From Enoplosus armatus (taxonomy: Eukaryota; Chordata; Actinopteri; Centrarchiformes; Enoplosidae), in contig NC_092190.1 of assembly GCF_043641665.1 (NCBI RefSeq), positions 5,083,048-5,147,047 on the forward strand: a stretch of DNA of 64,000 bases, written 5' to 3'. The first letter of the stretch is position 1. Every line of letters begins with the position of its first letter. Shown piece by piece: positions 1-10,596 of this stretch. The translations under genes and the position numbers were made by a program. The notes under the pieces were generated by a model, which ran no database searches, was not told where the DNA came from, and worked only from the letters and a program-made list of their open reading frames with translations.

Positions 1-17
1 CTTCCTTCTCCCCGCAG

Positions 18-208
18 AGCCCGGTCAGCAGAAGTCTTTTAAGAGAAAGAGGTCTCTGATCAACTGGCCTTTCTGGAGAGGCTCCAACACGCAGCTGGAC
101 GGCCTGCCCCTGTCCCCGACCTCGCTCTCCCCCACTCAGGGACGGCTGTTCGGACGACCCCTGAGCTCCGTCTGCTCTCCAGACCACGGCCTGCCCAAGC
201 CTGTCATG
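18..208 (+). CDS. arhgap20: arhgap20 exon (linker into RhoGAP domain)
   Basis: The acceptor CCCCGCAG ends at 17 and the donor GTGAGC starts at 209. Two leading bases complete a codon from an upstream exon outside the window. It encodes a basic segment (KRKRSLINWPFWRG), then the start of the RhoGAP fold (GRLFGRPLSSVC...LPKPVM). The LFG-x-x-L-x-x-VC...LPKP pattern precedes the GAP core in ARHGAP20 and TAGAP as I recall them. Confidence 0.88.
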
Positions 209-3200
209 GTGAGCGGAGTGGAGGTCACGTAGAGCAGCAGGAGGGGTCAGGACCCCCGTCTGGAGGGGTCACGGGAGGATTTGGGGTTTACCGTGTATTT
301 GGGGAAAGGGAGATGTGGTGGTGTGGGGAATTAGGTTCACTTTTTTGCAGCTTTTGTCTGATATAGCGCTATCATTACTATTGTATACTGTATGTCTCAG
401 ATAAATGGTTTAAGTCGTAAATTTTGAATTGAAGAAATAATGAACAATGAATGATGCTGGAGCAATCCAGATACACACTGAAATAACCAATGGATTGTCT
501 CCTGGAGTCACAAACAAAAAGAATATTTATAAAATAATATCATTTGAAGAGACTGCATGTAGGTAACCTTCCATCTCCCTGTTCCCTCCAGGACATGTTG
601 GTGTTCCTGTACCTGGAGGGGCCGTACACCAGGGGCGTCTTCAGGCGGTCAGCTGGGGCCAAAGCCTGCCGGGAGCTTCGGGACAGGCTGGACAGTGGGA
701 CGGAGGACCCGGAGATCACACACCAGTCTGTGTTCGTCATCGCTGCTGTCCTCAAGGTACTGTAAGACACACACACACACACACACACACACTCAACCAC
801 ACACAGCTCTGCCCCGTCTCGCTGGTTTGAAACCAGACAACAGAAAGCTGGAGCGACTGATGTGAGTCCAAAGTCACATAAATCCAGACAGGATAATCTG
901 TCTCTGCACAGCCAGGCAGGCTGCCAGTCACACACACAAGGTGCTGCATTGTTCAGCATCCAGGCCAAACAGCCACCACAGCTTCGGGCATCCAGGGGGC
1001 AGCTGAGGTGGTTTGGGGTTTTATACAGAGCTGATTCATCTCCCTTCTTTGTTGTGCTTTACCTGTTTTCCGCACGGTGGACAAGGATTGTGCTCCCCTG
1101 AGACAGAAACAATGTTGTTGTTAATTAATAATTGACAGGAAATTAATGAACTATTTTACTTTTATACCTCATTACCTTGATGGCTATTTCTGTTAATTCC
1201 TCAAGGTGTTTCATGCACCAAATGACCTCATTTCTGTGGCACTCTGACTTATTTTATTCAAAATCTATGTAACTATATTAGAACTTTTGTATGGCTTATT
1301 GTTCACATATCTGATGAAGGTTGTTCAAACCGAAATGTTGTGTGAATTAAGGATGAAATAATCCTGACCCTTTTATTAAAGTGAAAATACAAAACATTTG
1401 CTGGATACAGCTTCTCAAATGCAAGATGTGAAGGTTTTGTGAGCAATTTCAAGGCATTACCTTGGCAATTCTTTTACATTTTACAGACTAAATCATTAAC
1501 TCCGATCTCGATCATTGAACTCAAAATCTCTTTTCATTTTTGCATACAGGACTTCCTGCGAAATATCCCGGGCAGCATGCTGTATGTTGATCTGTATGAC
1601 CAGTGGATGGATGTGATGGAGGGGGAGGGAGGGGAGGAGAGGATGTCAGCTGTCCAGAGGTAGGAACTCTCTCTTCAGATCCCAAAATACATCATACTTA
1701 ATGCCAAATTCCAACTGCTAATTTTAGAGTAATAATATACAACATGTTGCTGTTGCACAGACACAACAAAGCCATACAGACAAACAAACCACATTCCTTT
1801 TGCTTAGGAAAATGAAAAACAAGTAACATGAAAGCAACAACGAAAATGTTTGTGGGGAAATTCTTGCGTAGCCTGAGATCAGCAAACAACAACACACACA
1901 GACAATGTAGAGAACAAGAACCAAGTGTTTTAGGATTTATTTATTTATGATTGCTGTTGTCATTTAGTTCACATGATGTCCATCTCCTACAATCCCTCCG
2001 TCACTTCTGTCTGACCCTCCTTTCTTCTCTCTCTCAGGTTGCTCCACCTCCTGCCCAGTGAGAACCTGCTTCTGCTGCGACACGTAGTTGCCGTGCTGCA
2101 CTGTATCCAAGGCAACGCCCACGACAACCAGATGAACGCCTTCAACCTGTCCGTCTGCATCGCTCCCAGCATGCTTTGGGCTCCAGCGCCAAGCACTCCT
2201 GAGATGGAGGGGGAGGGCACCAAAAAGGTGAGGAGGAACACACAGACACACGATAAGGAATGTTTTAGCTAACGGAGCTAATTCTTCATATCAGGCAGAT
2301 TCAATTGAACAGAATAGTTTTTGGAAATATGCGTATTTGCACGATTAGTTTATTAATCAGCATGTGAAATGTTCAAAAACAGTGAAAAAAATGCCATTCT
2401 CAGCTTCCCTCACACTTTTGTAGAGATTAAACAAACAAATCGTGTGAAAAGCAGTGGGCTGTAGCGATGCTGAATAATACCAGCGAACTGCTTCAGCATG
2501 AGTGTGTATGTACTGCTGTGATGAATGAAACACATGTGACCAGAGAGACAGGCGCCGTAAGAAGTTCTTACCGACATGGTATACTATACATGCACACACA
2601 ATCTCTTGTCAGCCTCTTACCATTTGTCGGCAGACCGAAGGTTTCCCTGCGGATGTGAGTGTTGACCTCCGAGCAGGGGCTGACCCACTAACACACAGCC
2701 GTAAGACACACACACATGCTCAGTCACGTTCACATGTCACCACTGACAATCACTCATGAGCTAAAATCACAGCATTCTTACACTCTGCTGAGCTTGAAAT
2801 CCCCGCGCTTAGAGCAAGACATGACAGGAAAGCTTCACAGTTTCATGCTGACTTACTCTCAAGCACACAGGAATATATAGTTTACTGCTTAGAGATTGTG
2901 TCACCATTAAAGGGTTGGTTCTCCTAAACTACAATAAAATCTTTTCATCTACCTTTGGTGGTATCTAGCCACGCAGATAGCAGTAAAACAGTGAAACAGT
3001 AACAGTGAAGCAGCATTGCTCACTCTTTCTCCCTCGTAACTTGGCCAGCCAGGCTAACCTGAAATTACTTAATTCCACGGCAGTGGCTGCGGCCAGAGCC
3101 CCCAGAGGAAGCCCCCTCGCCCACCAGAGTCCATCGTGTAGTCACTAAGACATAAAGCATACAAAGCTTTTTGATTTGTGGTCATTTTGGAAAGTTACAG

Positions 3201-3261
3201 TAATCGAGTTGCACACAGTCTCTGTGGGTGGCTGGTTTGCTTATCTTTTCAAACGTGTATA

Positions 3262-3310
<49 letters not shown>

Positions 3311-3439
3311 ATGTGTGTGCATGAGGTGGTTGAGGTTCATTGAGAAAACATGCAAAGAATTTCCTCCAGAATCCTGAGGCCAAGTGTGTGTGTTTTAGCG
3401 GAAAATTGTGTTGCTGAAAGACCCCTCTCTTTCTCTCTT

Positions 3440-3523
<84 letters not shown>

Positions 3524-6500
3524 TCAGCACAAATACCCTCAACAGCCGCAAATACCTAAATATCTCTTTCACAAATACTCCCCTGATAACACTTTCCCTC
3601 TTGCACACTGCTTGTTTGTGTGTGCAGCCTGAGCACAGGCGGCCTTTTTCTGGGAAAAAACTTCAAAAAATAACAAAGTGAGATTTCGACATTTCCCTCC
3701 TTGCGGTCGGAGCCGGGGGCCAATTTGATCTAGCGAGGGCCCCTGGCCGTGTAATGGCTAGTTTCCAACCTTGACTGGAGACACGTGAGCGCTCAGTTTT
3801 AGCCAATTCAGTTTAGTCTCCGTGTCCCTGCCTCCTTCATGCAGCATATAATTTAAATGTTTTTGGCTGAACGTAGCTGAGTGTCTGAGGTAAATACAGC
3901 TTTAGTCTGTGTATTACTTACAGAGAGACAAATCATTAAAAAGAATGTTGTTTTTCTCTTGAGCTTGGCTCTTGAAACTTTTACTTTTCGTTTTGTTTTT
4001 TGATTACAGTGACTTTTCTATATTACGGTATCCAATAGAGAACAGGGAAGTGATACGCAGGAAGCTCAATAGACTTTTCTTTGCAGACTGTTGGATGTAT
4101 GTGTTGACTGATGACCTGAGAAATACTCAGAAATGACCCACTAACACACAGCTGTGACATCTCTTAATACCCGCCGCACACACCCACGCACATTTGCAGA
4201 TAGTGTATATGCGCCATGTGTCCTGCAGCAGTATTGTATACTGTCTCAGTCATTGTAGAAAGTCCACTCTCAACCTGCATTCACACTGCAGACAAATACT
4301 TTGTAAATGATAAACAGCATTCTGTTGATTTTTTTTCCCTGTTTTTCTGAATGGTTGAGAGAGAGTTCAAGATAACATCCCATTGAGTTGAAGAAGAAGA
4401 AGCTGTTCTGAATGGGCTGTTGATGGATGGGTGAAAGTCTCCTGGATGCCCACAGGCTCTTTCAAGCTGTGCTCTGCAGCACGTAGCAGCCCTCTCTGAG
4501 TGACAGTGAGGGGAATGCTGAATGAGTGATCGAAGCAGGGCAGGAAGGCTAAATGAAAGAGGGAGAGTAGCAGGTAAGAAAGGAGTGAAGGGAAGCAGAG
4601 AGGAAAAGAGAGAAAGAGGAAAGGAAGAAGTAAAGAAGGCTTATTATTGTTCCTTTAATTCGTTTTTTTTGTTTTTTTTTAAACTGTATCATCATTAACA
4701 AAAGAGGAAGGAATACACCTTTTTTTTTTAGGCCTATTATTGAAGTGTTCTGACTTTCTTTGCTTAAAGTCCTGGATTTTTACATTTCTGCTGGATGTGT
4801 GAGAGGTGCTCACATGTAGTGGCTGTGGGGACATACAGTAACTAGAGAGGCATTTCACTCTCCAAAGAAACAAAAGTTCTCTGTAATTATGGGTTTGGGT
4901 CCGACTGGGCTGCTTCAGGTGTACTGTTCGAGAGTGTCCTCAACAACAGCACTGGTGATGAGCACAAGTCCAACAGTATTTTAATAACAATGATTCAGTT
5001 TATATTTAGGACATGCTCACATAGAAATGTAGTCACTTAAATACTGTTGAAACAACCTAGACATCTAAAAAAACCTTCACCTTCCAACCAAATGTTGCTC
5101 AGTCTCAGACTGGGACATGTAGACGTTTGACCTGTTTGACAGATTTGGTGATTTGCACCGTTGATTGCACACTGTTTTTTTAGTGATAGACACATTCTTA
5201 CCAATTGCCAGTTGAATGCCTGTCAGATGATGTGTTGTTATTCAGGAGTGGGACAGTGGAATGTCGTTGTGCACTGAAAGCAAACAGAATAGCAACAATA
5301 TCTAAAGGTGAACGATACCTGTTGTCAGAAACAGGTTTATTCTCTTAATAATGATTGGGTTGTTTCACCCTCCCTGAAGTAAATCACTGAAATGCCTCTG
5401 GGTTTTTTTTTTCAATGGTATATGAAGGCAGATAGTGAAATGGTAAACTGTGGGTAATCCACCTGCACTTTAGTAGTGTCAGCCATGTTGGAGGCAATGA
5501 GGAAGGTTCACAGACAGATTTGTGCATTCCTATTTGCTTGTTGTGTAAGTGTCTGCTAACTGTCACTGCAGGTCATGGATAGCAGAGCTGAGAGTTACCC
5601 ATAATCCAGTGTGGCCTCAGGGCTTTCATACAGCAGCCATTAGCACATGTGGTATCTTAAGAGAGGTAGTGAACACACACAGGAGATCAAACCACAAGGT
5701 TAATGTTGCATTTGCTCTTTGGTAACAATTGTGAGGGATTAACGGTGTCTGGCTGCTAGAATGAAACTGCTCATTGAGTTATATAACTCTGAAAATACAG
5801 CTCTCATCTCCCGTCATCTGTCAGGTAAAATGTGAACCACTTTCGGATAATATCTTCCAGAGATCGTACTGTACCCTTTCGTCGTACCGCATTTGACCTG
5901 TTTGTCCAGTTTGTTTAGTGCTGCTCTGTCACTGTGTGTACGTTTTAGTTGTGACTGCAGATGAAAATTATCTTTAAGCTAGCTCTGGTACAATACATCA
6001 AATGGTGGGTAAAGTCATGTAACACATATGGACACCATACAGACATATGAACAGACAACATCTGGCCCAACAAACAAACAAACAAACAGGGAGGCCCTGA
6101 AGAGTGTTGGTCTCCTCTGTGTTTTCCATAGTGTCACAGCAGCAGAGCGACGGCAGGAAAAGCAACTCATTTATAAACACGACGGACAGATTTTAGTGGA
6201 AACTCTCCACAAATTGGGACATGACTCCAATGCTTCCCTGGCGTTAGCCGACTATTTGTGTTACAGGACGTCACATGTGTTTAGTAAATTGTGTCTGTTT
6301 AGTTTAAAAGGCGTTGGTTTTAGCCAAGTAATGTGATTTGTTTGAGGACATATTCCAACTGGGTTGATAATTCCCAAAAAGCAACAGACGCTGTTGGCAT
6401 GTTTCAAAACTTTGACCTGTTGCAGTGTCAACTCTTTAAGAAAACAGCAGACAGTTCATATTGGAAGATCTTTGCAAAATGTCTAATTCCTTTGCTGTGA

Positions 6501-9500
6501 TTTTGGTTATTTGCTCCTAAATGTGATGATCAATATAGTTAAATGCTTTATCTTAGAAGACATCGTAGAAAAAGCTACTGTCAAACACTCCCACACTGTA
6601 TTAGTCTGTCTTGGTCATTCAACAAGCATTTGAGAAAGTGATAATCAAAGCCAATACATGATGTCATGTATTATTATCAGGACATTATCCAGGACTGGGA
6701 AGAAGAAGTTTGATGTTTTCTTGGGCGGTGTGGAATGCAAATACTCGACATCAGCGCAAACAAACGAACACAAACTTTTCTCAGGATGATAATATCTGAC
6801 ACACACACAAAAACACAACTTTATACAGCTGTTTGGAACTGATATCGCAAAGTTATTTAGGTCATGATTTCACAAAATAAAGCAGGCAGCAGCTACAGTA
6901 AAAGCAACTACACGCTAGTTTTATTTTCAATGTTTGAGCACGCAGTCATATCCATCTAATCAGTGTCAAAATGTTCAGTAGGCAGTGTGAGTATATTGCT
7001 CTCCATTTCAGTGTGTGTGTGGCGAGTTTACTCAACATGTTGAGCCGACATAGAAACTTAGAAACTGCATGTTTGCAGAATCACTGTCGAATTCTGGCTG
7101 CTTCCCCGAGGAATTACTTCAGCAAGGGAAGCATTTCATAAACAGGAACAGAATCACACTTTCGTCCAACTGTACAACAATGAAAACGATTGTCAGCAGC
7201 TGCAGCTGCCGCAAAGACAAGTCGAACGGCTCATGCTCTAACCAGGCGGTGTTTCTCCCTGCAGGTGTGTGAGCTTGTTCGCTTCCTCATAGAGAACTGC
7301 AGCAGCGTCCTGGGAGAGGACGTCACCTCGCTGTTCAGAAGCTTCAGCCAGAAGAGCAGCAGCAGTGACCACGGATCAGGTAACTGAGAGCCGCAGAGTA
7401 GAGGGGAATAAAGAGAGGAGAGGATATGAACAGAAAATGAATGAAAGAAGAATCGAGATTGATTGAACCATTTTAAAGATTGGGGACAAGACTGTGACCT
7501 GGGCTTCTACCCAGAATTCCCACTTCTGTTCTTTCACCACTGAAATGACATGCACAGTCTCCATCCCATCATTTATATCAGCTCATAATACCAACAGTCA
7601 CATTTCAAATTCAGTTCTGTTACCTGTTCATGTGGAGATGAAGGGTTGAGAAGGTCAGTAACATGACAGCAAACAACAACAGCGAAGAAACATGTAAATA
7701 TCTGAATATTTTACACTGTTTGCTACCTGATTAACCACTTGAAAGTCCCACAATGTCGTGTCTCGTTGGATATGTTAGATTGTACATAAAAAGGACAAAA
7801 CTCCAACAAAAACTTTTTTTTTTAAATGCAATTCTTAATCAAAGCGCTTTTTTTCGGTTTTGAGTCAATAATACATGCAATGAGTCTGTAAAGCAAAAAT
7901 GTGCACACATAATATCTTTTTGTGACCTTCAAAAGAAACTTCTTATCCATTTTGGAATAAGGAGAAGCAGTAAAAGCAAAATCAGACAACACTGAGTATT
8001 GGATGTAGTTCTTAATGCGGGTCAGGATCAAGGTCAAAGTCTTAATCAAAGTGTGTGTGTGGCTTCTTTTTTTCTAAAAGTGCTTCTTAACTGACAATGC
8101 TTCAGTTTGTTACACCTCAAAATATTATACCAAGGTGGTTTGAGACTGACTAGCTCACTGTGTGTGTATGTGTGTGTGTGTGTGTGTGTGTGTCTAATTA
8201 AATGGCCTAGGCTCTTTCAGGCCTGTTGATTGGGGTCAGCAGATCGACCTGCAGTAATTTCAGTGATTGCCAGGGTCACAGGTGCTGATTAACACAGCAT
8301 TGAATCTCCTCATTCATAAATAGCTCTAACTTTCTTCCTCGCTCTATAAATAACCACCAGAGGTCACCCAGCAGGACGACGCTTTGTCCCCTGTTCTCCT
8401 CGTCTCCAGCAGTGAACTGTGTTCATTCAGTTCGGTTGTCAAGGTTCTTAGTTTCTCTCAGACTTTTTTTTTTTTAGCTTTGTGGATGAAGTTTCTGCCA
8501 AGGGAGAGCAGCAGAATGTGGGAGATGTATTAATGGTTTTTATTGCATTTGTTGGTGTAGGTTTGTTGTGCAAATATATGAAGTCTGCCTGAACTTGGAT
8601 TGCTAATTTGGTAGCTAGTAGGTGGACCCTAAATTGCAGGATGCTTGCATGAAAGGGGATGTCTGAAAACGCTGTATAATTGTATAATTTGAGGATGAAT
8701 TTACCATTACAGGAAATGTGATGGTAAAGTAAGACCGGCAAGTAAAGTCTTTGTATTTAGTTTTCTAAATTGTTGTGTTTCTTTGTGTATTTTTGGGTTA
8801 AATTTGACTCTCTTCTCTTTCTTTTATTCCTTCATCTTCCTCCTCATCCATCACTTTATCTATCACTTTCCGTCTTTCTCTTCCCAGATGTGTCATCCTT
8901 CCAGATGAACGACTCGTCTTACGACAGTCTGGAGAACGAGCTGAACGACGACCCTGAGTCTCCCTACCAGGAACAGCTGCCCCTTCGTGACAAGGACAAG
9001 CCCGACAGCCGCAGCCGTGACTCCGTCATCACCCTCAGTGACTGTGACCCTGATCCCGACCCCGAGACCGACCTCCTGTTGCAGCTCCCCCCGCTGGCCA
9101 GGCCCAGGAGATTCAGCCCTGCAGTTCGACAGCTGCGCAACCGCCAGGCCAACGGCCCGTCACAGGGTCCCAGGAGGCTGAGGAGGAGTTCAGAGCCCGC
9201 CTTGACCCTGGCAAGCACACCGCCCTCGGGCACAGTGACCGTTCACGGCGATAACCACTGTCTACCAGTAAGGAAGGCGAGTTATGATGCTGCCATGGAG
9301 GGGGAGGGAGAGGAGGACGAGGTGTTTCTTGACCAGGGGCTGAGCGGGCTGCAGCTGAAGGAGGAGGAAGAGGATGGATGTGAGAAGGGAGGAGCCAAAG
9401 TCCAAAATGGTGGACGGAGGAAGATGAAGCACGCCCCTCCGCCTCCGCTGCGATTGGACGCCAGCTGTTCAAGTCTGTCGTCACCGGCAACCTCACCCAC

Positions 9501-10596
9501 AGGCTCCTCCCTCAGCTCTTTAGACTCCGCCTTCTCACAGTACTCTACTGACTATGCCACCAATGGGGCGATTCCATTGGCTGAGCCTGCTCCTCTGTCC
9601 CCTCTCTTTCCTGGACGGCCCCAGGTGTCACCCAGGGGCTCTCCTCCTCAGAGGGAAGCTCCGCCTCATTGGCCACACCTCAACCAGCCCCCTCGGACCA
9701 GCCAAACCCCCCCTCACCCTCATGGCCTCCACCCTAACATGTGGCTCAAGAAGGACCGCCGCCTCTCATTAAGGCAGCCTGATAATGGACACACAGAGGA
9801 GGACTTGCCTGTGCTAAATGGGAAAACCCACCCAACCAGTAATGGCTACTCCGTCTGTTCTCAGGAGGCCGTGGTGACGAACCGAAACTGCCAACGGAGA
9901 TCCAGCAGCCCTCCGTCCTACCAGCAGGCTCTGCTGCAGCTGCAGCGCAGCCGCTCTCCTTTCTACAGGGGGATAGAGAAACCTCTGACGGTCAGAGAGC
10001 TGAGGCAGCTCCATGACCAGACCTGCACCAACAGACCCCCAATCCCATCCCCCCCTAACAACCCCAAACCACACACAGGAAGTGAGGTCACACCGAGGCT
10101 GGCTAGAAATGAGTGCATGCAGCCCCCACAGGGTGTTTTCTTTGGACAGAGCACCACCACTCTGGTCCTCCAGAGGCAAAAGTCCCACTTGTTAACTCCG
10201 GCCATGGAGGGACACAAAGGGACGAGGACTCTTCCCCATCCCCGCCGAGCATCTGACCCTGCCAAGGTCACTGCAAACTCTAACCCCTCCTCCAGCCTCA
10301 CCCTGGACAGACCTCGCACTTCTAAAGGTCAGCCCCAAGATGGCGGCCTGAGAGTGTCAGAGGTGGAGCCCAACCACACCGAGCCACGCTTCTGCCTGTC
10401 TCCCTCCGCCACCCGGGCCGTAAGGGACTACTTTTCCTCCCAGGATCAGGAGGATGCAGATGCCTGCCTGCGGAGGAGTCAGGAGGTGGCACTGGCTATC
10501 GTGCAGGGTAAGAGGGAATGGCAGAGCAGGCGGTGCAGTGACCCACGAGTGGACGACTTTGACCAGCTTTTTTTTGCAGAAGAGTCATACGTGTAA
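18..10596 (+). CDS. arhgap20: Rho GTPase-activating protein 20 (ARHGAP20), C-terminal part, 6 exons
   Basis: Joined exons 18-208, 592-756, 1550-1659, 2038-2227, 7265-7379 and 8888-10596 give one open frame of 825 codons plus a TAA stop; all junctions are GT-AG and phases close. The protein would stimulate GTP hydrolysis on Rho-family GTPases at the cell cortex. Seen: a RhoGAP domain over about residues 40-235 of this fragment, with arginine finger in GVFRRS (R codon 643-645), the conserved lysine in VLKDFLRNIP, and the conserved Asn in FNLSVCIAPS (codon 2144-2146). A long Pro/Ser-rich tail follows, with NDSSYDSLENELN and SLSSPATSPTGSSLSSLDSAF, both recalled as ARHGAP20 hallmarks. The N-terminal domains expected in this family (PH, Ras-association) lie upstream. 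TAGAP is the closest alternative, but the RhoGAP core fits ARHGAP20 better; the tail end is TAGAP-like. Adjacency to radixin supports ARHGAP20. Which teleost duplicate this is cannot be told. Confidence 0.93.
209..591 (+). other. arhgap20 intron
   Basis: 383-nt GT-AG intron between two RhoGAP-region exons. I see no other element in it. Confidence 0.85.
592..756 (+). CDS. arhgap20: arhgap20 exon with RhoGAP arginine finger
   Basis: Acceptor CCCTCCAG ends at 591; donor GTACTG starts at 757. The exon is 165 nt, phase 0 at both ends. It encodes DMLVFLYLEGPYTRGVFRRS..., including the catalytic arginine finger in G-V-F-R (codon 643-645), and ends SVFVIAAVLK. A (CA)13 microsatellite begins 10 nt into the following intron. 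Confidence 0.95.
757..1549 (+). other. arhgap20 intron with CA repeat near the donor
   Basis: 793-nt GT-AG intron. It carries (CA)13 at 767-792, starting 10 nt after the exon. The rest is AT-rich with nothing recognised. Confidence 0.85.
767..792. repeat. (CA)13 microsatellite
   Basis: Perfect dinucleotide run 10 nt downstream of an arhgap20 donor site. Confidence 0.95.
1550..1659 (+). CDS. arhgap20: arhgap20 exon, RhoGAP core
   Basis: Acceptor GCATACAG ends at 1549; donor GTAGGA starts at 1660. It encodes DFLRNIPGSMLYVDLYDQW, an acidic loop (EGEGGEE), then ERMSAVQ and the first two bases of an Arg codon. KDFLRNIP across the junction is the conserved RhoGAP helix that contacts the GTPase. 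Confidence 0.94.
1660..2037 (+). other. arhgap20 intron
   Basis: 378-nt GT-AG intron ending in a long pyrimidine tract (CCTTTCTTCTCTCTCTCAG). Nothing else recognised. Confidence 0.85.
2038..2227 (+). CDS. arhgap20: arhgap20 exon, RhoGAP core with conserved Asn
   Basis: Acceptor CTCTCTCAG ends at 2037; donor GTGAGG starts at 2228. It encodes LLHLLPSENLLLLRHVVAVL, then NQMNAFNLSVCIAPSMLW and an acidic TPEMEGEGTKK end. The Asn in A-F-N-L-S-V is the invariant RhoGAP asparagine. Phases match its neighbours. Confidence 0.95.
2325..2415 (-). repeat. Degraded fish-type dispersed repeat fragment
   Basis: On the minus strand this resembles a very common teleost interspersed repeat that contains GGCATTTTTCACTATTTTCTGA and a run of ATTAATCG motifs. 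Here the reverse complement reads GGCATTTTTTTCACTGTTTT followed by GATTAATAAACTAATCG. Recognised from memory; family name not assigned. Related pieces occur near 47400 and 55000. Confidence 0.45.
3269..3307. repeat. (TG)n microsatellite
   Basis: About 19-20 TG units in the large arhgap20 intron; an opposed (CA)n tract lies 136 nt downstream. Confidence 0.95.
3444..3520. repeat. (CA)38 microsatellite
   Basis: A 77-nt uninterrupted CA run, one of the longest in the window. It gives rise to spurious HTHTHT/VCVCVC reading frames on both strands. Confidence 0.95.
7265..7379 (+). CDS. arhgap20: arhgap20 exon, end of RhoGAP domain
   Basis: Acceptor TCCCTGCAG ends at 7264; donor GTAACTG starts at 7380. 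It encodes VCELVRFLIENCSSVLGED, the last RhoGAP helix, then TSLFRSFSQKSSSSDHGS. It is separated from the preceding exon by a 5.0-kb intron; the match of LIENC...GE(D/E)(V/I)TSLF to ARHGAP20 makes the link secure. Confidence 0.93.
7380..8887 (+). other. arhgap20 intron (1.5 kb)
   Basis: AT-rich intron with (TG)12 at 8170-8193 and a CT-rich 3' end (8810-8887) that forms the polypyrimidine tract of the terminal exon. No gene seen inside. Confidence 0.85.
8170..8193. repeat. (TG)12 microsatellite
   Basis: Perfect dinucleotide run in the last arhgap20 intron. Confidence 0.93.
8888..10596 (+). CDS. arhgap20: arhgap20 terminal coding exon (disordered tail)
   Basis: Acceptor TTCTCTTCCCAG ends at 8887; the TAA stop is 10594-10596. 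The frame is open upstream of 8888 only by chance in a pyrimidine-rich intron end, so the ATG at 8770 is not the start. The exon encodes about 569 residues, rich in Pro, Ser and Arg. Visible motifs: NDSSYDSLENELN at the start; three R-R-x-S-(E/D)-P sites (RRSSEP about 9181, RRASDP 10243, RRCSDP 10528), fitting a basophilic-kinase/14-3-3 pattern; an acidic run near 9300-9380; SLSSPATSPTGSSLSSLDSAF about 9472-9540; PPSY (PPxY WW-ligand form) at 9910-9921; C-terminal ESYV, a class I PDZ-ligand form. Confidence 0.93.

Larger units (their letters stand above)
2228..7264 (+). other. Large arhgap20 intron (5.0 kb)
   Basis: Non-coding. It holds a degraded fish-type dispersed repeat near 2325-2415, (TG)n at 3269-3307 facing (CA)n at 3444-3520, and a purine-rich stretch near 4555-4640. 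I recognise no further exon or gene; short ORFs crossing the microsatellites are artefacts of the repeat. Confidence 0.8.

Noticed and set aside
3249..3632. ORFs of 70-120 codons on both strands with VCVCVC or HTHTHT runs (also near 18700, 38700, 51000, 51500 and 59000)
   Set aside because: They exist because (CA)n/(TG)n repeats have no stop codons in two frames. They have no conserved sequence, and some overlap real exons or introns.
8770..8887. Upstream extension of the arhgap20 last exon with an ATG at 8770
   Set aside because: The added residues are encoded by a pyrimidine-rich intron end (FLLFLHLPPHPS...) followed by a good acceptor at 8887. The phase with the previous exon fits a start at 8888.
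8964..10319. Antisense and alternate-frame ORFs up to 127 codons over the arhgap20 tail
   Set aside because: Shadows of a GC-rich coding exon; none resembles a known protein.
18..10596. Gene 1 as TAGAP (with EZR as neighbour) instead of ARHGAP20
   Set aside because: The RhoGAP core (VIAAVLKDFLRNIPGS, NQMNAFNLSVCIAPSMLW) and NDSSYDSLENELN fit ARHGAP20 better. The neighbouring ERM gene is radixin rather than ezrin, which matches the ARHGAP20 locus.
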